Positions 1-6,769 of a stretch of DNA of 8,229 bases are shown piece after piece. Source of the DNA: Pedobacter sp. UBA2067 (GTDB lineage: Bacteria; Bacteroidota; Bacteroidia; Sphingobacteriales; Sphingobacteriaceae); contig DDAD01000001.1 in assembly GCA_002333205.1 (NCBI GenBank), positions 12,814 through 21,042 on the forward strand, in the 5' to 3' direction. Position 1 is the stretch's first letter; each line of letters begins with the position of its first letter. Both the position numbers and the translations under genes were made by a program. The notes below the pieces were generated by a model. That model saw nothing but the letters and a program-made list of their open reading frames with translations, did not search any database and was not told where the DNA came from.

Positions 1-801
1 ATGGGGACATCCACCTGTGATATTCTGATCACACCAAGTACAGATATGGAAGGCAGACTCATTAAGGGCATCTGCGGACAGGTTAACGGGTCGGTAATTC
101 CCGGGATGGTTGGTCTTGAGGCTGGACAATCTGCCTTTGGAGATACCTATGCCTGGTTTAAAAACATATTGGGATGGCCCCTGAAGAATCTCTTACAAAC
201 TTCTTCGGTAATTGATGCTGAAACGGCGAAGGCACTTGAGGAGGAAATGATGGATGCCATTATCCCTGAATTGAGTAGACAGGCAGACCTATTACCAAAA
301 ACTGAGGATGATGAAGTCGCCATTGACTGGTTTAATGGAAGAAGAACTCCCGATGCTAATCAGGCATTGAAAGCTGCCATTTACAATCTGGATCTTGCAA
401 CTGACGCACCCAGGATATTCCGGACGCTTGCTGAAGCAACGTGTTTCGGTGCTAAGAATATTGTTGATCGTTTTATTGCTGAAGGTATTCCTGTCAAAGG
501 AATCATTGGGATTGGCGGTGTAGCCAAAAAGTCGCCATACATCATGCAAATGATGGCTGATGTCCTAAATATGCCTATTCGCATTCATCAGTTCAGCCAT
601 ACATGTGCCTTAGGTGCCGCAATGTTCGCTGCCGTAGCTGCAGAGATTCATCCCAATGTTGAAGCAGCCATGCGGCAGATGGGGGGTGGCTTTGATACCA
701 CTTACTACCCGATTGAAGAAAATGTAAGCTACTATGCATCGCGCTATCCGAAATACAAATCACTGGGTAATTTCATAGAAAAAAACTCCCCTTATGAATA
801 A
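1..801 (+). CDS. araB: Ribulokinase, C-terminal half (5' end outside window)
   Basis: This is the C-terminal 266 residues of an FGGY-family carbohydrate kinase that phosphorylates L-ribulose to L-ribulose-5-phosphate in the cytoplasm. The reading frame is open at the left edge. The ATG at position 1 is an internal methionine, not the start, because ribulokinases are about 550 residues long and the GTSTCDI motif at residues 2-8 lies in the middle of the family fold. Further support comes from GLEAGQSAFGDTYAWF (about residues 39-54) and from the C-terminal FGGY signature GIGGVAKKSPYIMQMMADVL (about 170-189), followed by CALGAAMFAAVAA, the helix that closes the ATP site in this family. The sequence resembles E. 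coli AraB more than xylulokinase or glycerol kinase. The stop codon overlaps the start of araD by 8 nt, which suggests translational coupling. The position directly before araD and araA confirms the specificity. Confidence 0.95.
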   Translation: MGTSTCDILITPSTDMEGRLIKGICGQVNGSVIPGMVGLEAGQSAFGDTYAWFKNILGWPLKNLLQTSSVIDAETAKALEEEMMDAIIPELSRQADLLPKTEDDEVAIDWFNGRRTPDANQALKAAIYNLDLATDAPRIFRTLAEATCFGAKNIVDRFIAEGIPVKGIIGIGGVAKKSPYIMQMMADVLNMPIRIHQFSHTCALGAAMFAAVAAEIHPNVEAAMRQMGGGFDTTYYPIEENVSYYASRYPKYKSLGNFIEKNSPYE

Positions 802-1492
802 ATATCAGGACATCAGAGAAGAGGCTTACAAGGCTAATATGCTGCTCCCGAAGTTGGGGCTGGTACTGTTTACGTTTGGAAATGCAAGTGCCGCGGACCG
901 CATAAACGGGGTCTTCGCCATTAAGCCCAGCGGTGTGCCATATGAAGACCTGTCGCCTGAAAAGATGGTCATCGTAGATTTTGATGGAACTACCATAGAA
1001 GGAGATCTACGACCTTCCTCAGACACCCAAACACATGCGGTGTTGTACAAACATTGGGCAGATATTGGCGGGATTGTTCATACGCACTCCACTTACGGAA
1101 CGGCTTGGGCACAATCCTTAAAGCCGATCCCGATTTATGGAACCACACATGCGGATCATACAACTGCCTCAATCCCTTGTGCAGCCCCGATGAGTGATGA
1201 TAAAATCAGTGGTAATTATGAATATGAAACCGGATTTCAAATCATTGATCACCTGAAAGCACAGGGATTAAGCTATACTGAAGTTGAAATGATTCTGGTT
1301 GGAAACCATGCACCATTTACCTGGGGGAAAAATGCCGAAAAAGCGGTTTACAATAGTGCTGTTGTGGAGGAGATCGCTAAAATGGCTTTCCTTACGGAGC
1401 AAATTAACCCAGCGGTGCGCCCGATGAAAGATGCGCTCATCAAAAAACATTTCGACAGGAAGCACGGAGTTGATTCGTATTATGGACAATAA
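794..1492 (+). CDS. araD: L-ribulose-5-phosphate 4-epimerase
   Basis: A 232-residue class II aldolase-fold enzyme that converts L-ribulose-5-phosphate to D-xylulose-5-phosphate, linking arabinose catabolism to the pentose phosphate pathway. Visible family features are the phosphate-binding GNASAADR (residues 29-36) and KPSGVPYEDLSPEKM (44-58), the SSDTQTH segment with Asp77, the zinc ligands in HTHS (His96 and His98) and NHAPF (His172), THADH with Asp121, and the C-terminal SYYGQ carrying the catalytic-type tyrosine (Tyr229 or Tyr230). These match the E. coli AraD set (Asp76, His95, His97, Asp120, His171, Tyr229) with nearly identical spacing, and the length is typical of the family. This separates it from fuculose and rhamnulose aldolases. 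The start ATG lies inside the araB end (ATGAATAA). There is no Shine-Dalgarno-like sequence upstream, so coupled translation from araB is likely. Confidence 0.96.
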   Translation: MNKYQDIREEAYKANMLLPKLGLVLFTFGNASAADRINGVFAIKPSGVPYEDLSPEKMVIVDFDGTTIEGDLRPSSDTQTHAVLYKHWADIGGIVHTHSTYGTAWAQSLKPIPIYGTTHADHTTASIPCAAPMSDDKISGNYEYETGFQIIDHLKAQGLSYTEVEMILVGNHAPFTWGKNAEKAVYNSAVVEEIAKMAFLTEQINPAVRPMKDALIKKHFDRKHGVDSYYGQ

Positions 1493-1494
1493 AA

Positions 1495-3009
1495 ATGAAA
1501 ACAATGATAAACAGTTTAAACCATTATGAAGCCTGGTTCATTATCGGGAGTCAGCATTTGTACGGAGAAGAAACCTTAAGAGCTGTTGCAGCGCATTCAC
1601 AGCACATAGCGGGGGCTTTAAATGATTCTGCTCAAATTCCAGTTAGAATTATTTTCAAGCCTACTGTGAAGACGCATGAGGAGATATACGCCATTTGCCA
1701 GCAGGCGAATAATACGGAAAATTGTATTGGAATTATTGCCTGGATGCATACGTTTTCGCCTGCCAAAATGTGGATAGCTGGTCTTAAAATATTGCAGAAA
1801 CCTTTACTCCATCTACATACGCAATTTAACCGGGATATACCATGGAGCACCATGGATATGGATTTCATGAACTTGAACCAAAGCGCTCACGGAGATCGTG
1901 AATTCGGGTTTATTATGTCGAGAATGCGGATCAACCGGAAGGTCGTTGCCGGACACTGGGAGGATCCACAGGTTGTTGAAAGCATAGATACCTGGTTACG
2001 GGCTGCTGCCGGATGGTACGATATGCAAGGCGCAAAATATGCGCGCTTTGGCGACAATATGCGTAATGTAGCGGTAACCGAAGGCGATAAAGTTGAGGCG
2101 GAGATTAAATTCGGGTTTTCTTGCAATACCTATGGCATAGGAGATCTGGTTGCAGTCATTAATCAAACATCGGATGCTGAAATAGAAAGATTAACCCAGG
2201 AATACGCAGACAGCTATATACTTGCAGAGACCCTGAGGAAAGGTGGCAGTCAACATGCTTCTTTGAGGGAAGCTGCAAAAATAGAAATTGGCCTCAGGAA
2301 TTTTCTGGAGCAAGGCAACTTCAAAGGCTTTTCTGATACGTTTGAAGATCTGCATGGGATGGCTCAACTTCCGGGTATCGCGGTTCAGCGGTTAATGAAT
2401 GAGGGGTATGGGTTTGCAGGAGAGGGGGACTGGAAAACTGCGGTACTGGTAAGAACCATGAAGGTTATGGGCAGCGGGCTTGAAGGAACGAATGCATTTA
2501 TGGAGGATTACACGTACAACTTCAGCCCGAACAATTCATTTGTGCTAGGATCGCACATGCTGGAAGTAGATGCGGGACTTGCGAAGGGACCCGTTAGATG
2601 CGAAATACATCCGCTGGGAATTGGCGGTAAAGCAGATCCGGTAAGATTGATCTTCGATGCTGCAAATGGACCTGCTTTAAATGCATCGATCGTTGATATG
2701 GGAAACCGGTTCCGTTTGCTGGTAAACGTGGTAGATGGCGTTGATGCGCATGAAGAATTACCGAAATTACCGGTGGCACGTGTGCTTTGGAAACCACAGC
2801 CCGATATGAAAACCGGATGTGCAGCCTGGATTTATGCTGGTGGTGCGCACCATACCTGTTACAGTCAGAATTTAACGGCGGAACACCTTACCGATTTTGC
2901 TGGAATGGCAGGAATCGAGTATGTAGGCATTGACCACAATACAAACCTGAATCAGTTCAAAAATGAATTGAAATGGAATGAGGTTTACTACCAGATAAAC
3001 AAACACTAA
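1495..3009 (+). CDS. araA: L-arabinose isomerase
   Basis: A 504-residue cytoplasmic Mn2+-dependent isomerase that interconverts L-arabinose and L-ribulose, the first step of the pathway. The N-terminal WFIIGSQHLYGEETL (residues 14-28) is the AraA hallmark. GYGFAGEGDWKTA (304-316) holds the first catalytic and metal-binding Glu (Glu310), AFMEDYTY (334-341) the second (Glu337), GSHMLE (352-357) His354, and GGAHHT (449-454) the last metal histidine (His453). All four metal-site residues of E. coli AraA (Glu306, Glu333, His350, His450) are therefore present, and the length is normal (E. coli 500). The first ATG is 2 nt after the araD stop. A second in-frame ATG at 1504 gives an N-terminus (MINSLNHYE) closer in length to family members and is a serious alternative start. 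Neither has a Shine-Dalgarno-like sequence. Confidence 0.97.
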   Translation: MKTMINSLNHYEAWFIIGSQHLYGEETLRAVAAHSQHIAGALNDSAQIPVRIIFKPTVKTHEEIYAICQQANNTENCIGIIAWMHTFSPAKMWIAGLKILQKPLLHLHTQFNRDIPWSTMDMDFMNLNQSAHGDREFGFIMSRMRINRKVVAGHWEDPQVVESIDTWLRAAAGWYDMQGAKYARFGDNMRNVAVTEGDKVEAEIKFGFSCNTYGIGDLVAVINQTSDAEIERLTQEYADSYILAETLRKGGSQHASLREAAKIEIGLRNFLEQGNFKGFSDTFEDLHGMAQLPGIAVQRLMNEGYGFAGEGDWKTAVLVRTMKVMGSGLEGTNAFMEDYTYNFSPNNSFVLGSHMLEVDAGLAKGPVRCEIHPLGIGGKADPVRLIFDAANGPALNASIVDMGNRFRLLVNVVDGVDAHEELPKLPVARVLWKPQPDMKTGCAAWIYAGGAHHTCYSQNLTAEHLTDFAGMAGIEYVGIDHNTNLNQFKNELKWNEVYYQINKH

Positions 3010-3037
3010 ATTAATCACCCAACCTAAACCCTTTTAC

Positions 3038-4588
3038 ATGAAAAAAATTACCCTTGTAGCGCTCGTTTTTTATTTTTCTGCAAGCCTTGGTTTGAAGGCA
3101 CAAAATGCGGTTTCTATTGATCTGAATACAAACGACGCTAAAAACGTGATTAGTAAACACATCTATGGTCACTTCGCTGAACATTTGGGACGATGTATTT
3201 ATGATGGCTTCTGGGTTGATCCTGCTTTGAATGTGCCGAAGAAAGATCGTATACGTTTAGATATTGTAGATGCTTTAAAACATATTAAAATTCCGAATTT
3301 GAGATGGCCTGGAGGCTGTTTTGCAGATGAGTATCATTGGAGAGATGGCATTGGTCCGCGTGAGCAACGCCCTAAGATGGTTAATACCAACTGGGGTGGC
3401 GTAGTGGAAGACAACAGCTTCGGTACACATGAATTTCTAGAGTTGTGCGATCTGCTCAATGCAGAGCCTTATATCGCGGGTAACGTTGGTAGTGGTACCG
3501 TTGAGGAAATGGCCAAATGGGTTGAATACCTGAATTTTGATGGCGTGAGTCCTTTAGCTAACCTTCGAAAAGAAAATGGTAAAGCGGAGCCTTGGAAAGT
3601 GAGCTTCTGGGGTGTTGGAAATGAGAACTGGGGTTGTGGTGGAAATATGACAGCTGAATTTTATGCAGATCAATATAGACGGTATGCAACCTATGCTCGT
3701 AATTATCCTGGTGCACCTTTAAAGAAAATCGCTGGTGGTGCAAATTCCTGGGACACCAACTGGACAGAAGTACTAATGAAAAAGATACCGCTAGGGGAGA
3801 TGTGGGGGCTGTCTCTTCATTATTATACCGTTCCTACCGGAAACTGGGCAAAAAAGGGATCTTCAACCGAGTTTGACGAAGCACAGTATTTCAGTACCCT
3901 TAAAAATGGACTGGCTATGGATAGTTTAGTACGGTCACATTCGGCGATTATGGATAAATATGATCCAAAGAAGAAAGTAGCATTGGTTGTTGATGAATGG
4001 GGTATTTGGACCGATGTCATTGCTGGTACCAATCCTGGATTTTTATATCAGCAAAATACCATGCGCGATGCTGTGATCGCAGGTTCTACGCTTAACATTT
4101 TCAATAACCACAGTGACAGGGTAAGGGTTGCCTCATTAGCGCAAACTGTAAACGTATTGCAAGCTTTGATCTTAACAGAAAAAGAAAAAATGCTACTTAC
4201 ACCTACTTATCACGTTTTTGATCTGTACAAGGTGCACATGGATGCAAAACATATTCCATTGAAATTCTCAAGTCCGAGCTACACTGTAGGAAATGAAAAA
4301 GTAGCGGCAATTAACGCATCTGCATCAATCGACTCCACAGGCGTAGTTCATATCACACTGGTAAATGTTGATGCTAAAAAGAAAATCAGCGTGAGTACCT
4401 CATTAAATGGCTTAAAATGGTCCAAAGTAACCGGGCGTATTGTAACTTCCGGTAAGTTTAATGACTATAATTCTTTTGATAACCCGAATAAAATCACAGC
4501 GAAAGACTTCAAGGGTGCAAAGAAAAGTGGAAACCAATTGATCGCGGAATTACCTCCATTGTCGGTTGTTGAACTGGAATTGAAATAG
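3038..4588 (+). CDS. Exported compact GH51 alpha-L-arabinofuranosidase
   Basis: A 516-residue retaining glycoside hydrolase of family GH51 that removes terminal alpha-L-arabinofuranosyl units from arabino-oligosaccharides and polymer side chains. A Sec signal peptide covers about residues 1-21: MKK, a hydrophobic stretch, then probable cleavage near LKA/QNA. There is no lipobox cysteine, so the protein is probably periplasmic. IYGHFAEHLGR (42-52) is the conserved N-terminal substrate-site segment, and LRWPGGC (88-94) follows. GVGNENWG (192-199) carries the acid/base Glu196, LHYYTV (260-265) the active-site His and Tyr, and VVDEWGIW (317-324) the nucleophile Glu320. A beta-sandwich domain follows from about residue 360, ending in LPPLSVVELEL. 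Apart from the leader, size and layout match compact cytoplasmic enzymes such as Geobacillus AbfA (502 aa, Glu175/Glu294). It follows araA after 28 nt with no terminator between them. The exact linkage preference cannot be read from the sequence. Confidence 0.94.
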   Translation: MKKITLVALVFYFSASLGLKAQNAVSIDLNTNDAKNVISKHIYGHFAEHLGRCIYDGFWVDPALNVPKKDRIRLDIVDALKHIKIPNLRWPGGCFADEYHWRDGIGPREQRPKMVNTNWGGVVEDNSFGTHEFLELCDLLNAEPYIAGNVGSGTVEEMAKWVEYLNFDGVSPLANLRKENGKAEPWKVSFWGVGNENWGCGGNMTAEFYADQYRRYATYARNYPGAPLKKIAGGANSWDTNWTEVLMKKIPLGEMWGLSLHYYTVPTGNWAKKGSSTEFDEAQYFSTLKNGLAMDSLVRSHSAIMDKYDPKKKVALVVDEWGIWTDVIAGTNPGFLYQQNTMRDAVIAGSTLNIFNNHSDRVRVASLAQTVNVLQALILTEKEKMLLTPTYHVFDLYKVHMDAKHIPLKFSSPSYTVGNEKVAAINASASIDSTGVVHITLVNVDAKKKISVSTSLNGLKWSKVTGRIVTSGKFNDYNSFDNPNKITAKDFKGAKKSGNQLIAELPPLSVVELELK

Positions 4589-4591
4589 TTG

Positions 4592-6580
4592 ATGTTATTG
4601 AAAATGAAAAAGGAAATAAAAATATTCGCAGCTTCGGCGCTTTTATTTTTTTCAATGAATGAAAAGGTGGTCGCCCAGGATCCGAAGGTTTTTGTCATCA
4701 AAACGAACGAGGTAAAAGCCAAAGTTTCCCCTTCGATGTGGGGGCTCTTTTTTGAGGATATCAATCTGGGGGCTGATGGAGGACTTTATGCTGAGCTTGT
4801 CCTGAACAGGTCCTTTGAGCTGGATGTGCCTATGATGGGCTGGAAAGAAAGAAAGGATCATCAAGCTGAAGGTAATTACCTGATCTTAAACCGGGGAAAT
4901 ACAAACAACGCCAACAGAAGGTATATTAAACTGGAATCGACTAAGGGACGCTATGGTCTGTCGAATGTTGGATTCAGGGGTATGGGCATCAGGAAAGACA
5001 TGCAATATGATTTTTCCGTGCTGGCCCGCCAGCATCAAGGAAGCCCCGCAAGTTTAGTCATTGAGCTGATTGGCGAAAAAGGTGCGGTTATCGGATCCGG
5101 AACCATAACGCCGGACAGTCAGAAATGGAAGAAATACACGGTGCGTCTTACTTCTTCTGCAACAGTAGATAAAGCAAGGCTAGACGTGCTGCTGAAGGAT
5201 AAGGGCGTTATTGATCTGGATATGATTTCGCTTTTCCCTCAGGATACCTGGAAAAAAAGAGAAAACGGCTTGCGCAGTGATATGGTTAAACTCCTTGCTG
5301 ATATGAAACCTGGATTCCTTCGCTTTCCTGGTGGATGTATTGTTGAGGGCAGGACTCTTGATGAGCGTTTCCAATGGAAGAAAACGATTGGACCGGTTGA
5401 GAACCGCCAAATGGTTATAAACCGATGGAACACGGAGTTTAAACACAGACCAACACCGGATTATTTTCAGTCCTTCGGATTAGGCTTCTATGAATATTTT
5501 CAGCTTTGCGAGGACATTGGCGCAGCACCACTGCCGATATTGAATGCAGGTATGGCTTGTCAATTTAATACTGCAGAGGTGGTTCCACTTGAACTTCTAG
5601 GCCCTTACATTCAGGATGCATTGGATCTTATAGAATTTGCCAATGGGCCAGCGAGTTCCGAATGGGGTAGGAAACGTGCAGAAATGGGGCATCCGGAACC
5701 TTTTAACATGACCATGATTGGCATTGGGAACGAAAACTGGGGCATTCAATATCTGGAGCGTCTGGCTTTGTTCACAAAGGCAATAAAAGAGAAATATCCG
5801 GACATGAGGATTGTTAACAGCTCGGGTACAGATCCGGTAGGAGAGCGTTTCGACTTTTTGGATAAAAGTCTGCGATCAACAAACGCGGATATTATTGATG
5901 AGCATTATTACCGGAACCCCAAGTGGTTTCTGGAAAATGCTAGTCGTTATGATGATTACGACCGGAAAGGTCCTAAGATCTTCGCGGGCGAGTATGCTGC
6001 GCAAAGTGTAAATACGGCTAGCCCGGAGAATAAGAATAATTGGTTGTGTGCAATGGCGGAGGCGGCATTTATGACTGGACTGGAGCGTAATGCTGATGTG
6101 GTTGAAATGGCGTCATATGCACCCCTGTTCGCACATGCGGAGGGCTGGCAATGGACACCGGATTTGATCTGGGTAGATAACCTTCGTTCATACGGTACCG
6201 CGAATTACCATGTTCAGAAACTATTCTCTACCAATAGGGGAACTGATGTTATTCCGGTGTTGTCTGACAATAAAGCGGTTAGTGGACAAGATGGGTATTA
6301 TGCTTCGGCTACCATTGATAGAGCGACTAAAGAACTGATCCTAAAAGTTGTCAATTCATCTGACAAAAAGCAGGATGGTACTTTCAGGATTGATGGAGTG
6401 GGAAAAGTTAATGGTAAAGGAACGCTTACGGTTCTTAGTAGTGAGGACCTGGATATGGTGAATTCTTTTGAAAAGCCAGATGCGATTGCTCCAGTAGTTA
6501 GTCAGGTAGCGATCAGAAACAAAACCATTAATCTTTCCATGAATCCATATTCGGTAAGTGTTATGCGGGTTAGACTGTAA
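4592..6580 (+). CDS. Exported long-form GH51 alpha-L-arabinofuranosidase
   Basis: A second GH51 enzyme of about 662 residues, of the long type frequent in Bacteroidota. Residues about 1-29 form a Sec signal peptide ending in VVAQ. MWGLFFEDINLGADGGLYAE (49-68) is the N-terminal active-site segment. Residues about 85-215 form an inserted beta-rich region resembling a carbohydrate-binding (CBM4/9-like, galactose-binding fold) domain. LRFPGGC (243-249) opens the catalytic barrel, GIGNENWG (377-384) contains the acid/base Glu381, DEHYYR (436-441) the active-site His and Tyr, and FAGEYA (464-469) the nucleophile Glu467. An arabinofuranosidase C-terminal beta-domain runs to MNPYSVSVMRVRL. The start is uncertain. 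A TTG at 4589 directly follows the upstream TAG, ATG 4592 is 3 nt after it, and ATG 4604 (MKKEIKIF) gives a more classic leader. The mature protein is the same in all cases. The last codons form the left arm of the operon terminator. Confidence 0.92.
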   Translation: MLLKMKKEIKIFAASALLFFSMNEKVVAQDPKVFVIKTNEVKAKVSPSMWGLFFEDINLGADGGLYAELVLNRSFELDVPMMGWKERKDHQAEGNYLILNRGNTNNANRRYIKLESTKGRYGLSNVGFRGMGIRKDMQYDFSVLARQHQGSPASLVIELIGEKGAVIGSGTITPDSQKWKKYTVRLTSSATVDKARLDVLLKDKGVIDLDMISLFPQDTWKKRENGLRSDMVKLLADMKPGFLRFPGGCIVEGRTLDERFQWKKTIGPVENRQMVINRWNTEFKHRPTPDYFQSFGLGFYEYFQLCEDIGAAPLPILNAGMACQFNTAEVVPLELLGPYIQDALDLIEFANGPASSEWGRKRAEMGHPEPFNMTMIGIGNENWGIQYLERLALFTKAIKEKYPDMRIVNSSGTDPVGERFDFLDKSLRSTNADIIDEHYYRNPKWFLENASRYDDYDRKGPKIFAGEYAAQSVNTASPENKNNWLCAMAEAAFMTGLERNADVVEMASYAPLFAHAEGWQWTPDLIWVDNLRSYGTANYHVQKLFSTNRGTDVIPVLSDNKAVSGQDGYYASATIDRATKELILKVVNSSDKKQDGTFRIDGVGKVNGKGTLTVLSSEDLDMVNSFEKPDAIAPVVSQVAIRNKTINLSMNPYSVSVMRVRL

Positions 6581-6601
6581 TTTGACAGTCTAACCTTTTT
6601 T
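6568..6601 (+). terminator. Rho-independent terminator of the arabinose operon
   Basis: A perfect inverted repeat has its left arm at 6568-6578 (GGTTAGACTGT) and its right arm at 6585-6595 (ACAGTCTAACC). The 6-nt loop is at 6579-6584, and six T residues follow at 6596-6601. An 11-bp uninterrupted stem directly followed by a T-run is the standard intrinsic terminator layout. The left arm is also the last codons of the second GH51 gene, and the TAA stop begins in the stem and runs into the loop. The terminator therefore separates the arabinose operon from the Gfo/Idh/MocA unit. It works as read on the + strand. On the - strand no comparable T-run follows. Confidence 0.9.
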
Positions 6602-6673
6602 CGACTAAACCCTATTGGCTGGTAAAACCCTGGTTGCCGGAAGCGATTGCACAAATTTTTTGATTGATCTTCA

Positions 6674-6703
6674 TTTACGGCGGTCTTTTATTCTTTATAT
6701 TGG
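6674..6703 (+). promoter_or_regulatory. Weak candidate Bacteroidota-type promoter
   Basis: In the 168-nt AT-rich gap between the terminator and the next gene, TATATTGG at 6696-6703 differs at one position from the Bacteroidota -7 consensus TAnnTTTG. An imperfect -33-like TTTA lies at 6674-6677, 18 nt upstream of it. A promoter is expected somewhere here because the upstream operon is terminated at 6601. The match is poor, and another placement within the gap is quite possible. No convincing operator-like inverted repeat was seen in the gap. Confidence 0.2.
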
Positions 6704-6769
6704 TTTTTAGAAGGGAAACTTCAGGGTATCATCAAAACACAATTTAATTATAACTATTGCAGTTGAATT

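Noticed and set aside
1..3. ATG at position 1 as the real start of the first gene
   Set aside because: The sequence after it is the middle of a ribulokinase, and a 266-residue protein would lack the whole N-terminal FGGY domain.
3010..3037. Gap between araA and the first GH51 gene as a terminator or promoter
   Set aside because: The 28 nt contain no inverted repeat and no TAnnTTTG-like element, so continuous transcription is simpler.
4465..4764. 99-codon antisense frame across the junction of the two GH51 genes
   Set aside because: It overlaps the well-supported C-terminus of one enzyme and the leader of the next. Its hydrophobic stretches are the reverse reading of the signal peptide region.
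6708..6725. Short GAAG/CTTC inverted repeat upstream of the Gfo/Idh/MocA gene as an operator or hairpin
   Set aside because: Only four base pairs match around a 5-nt loop and the pairing does not extend. This is expected by chance.
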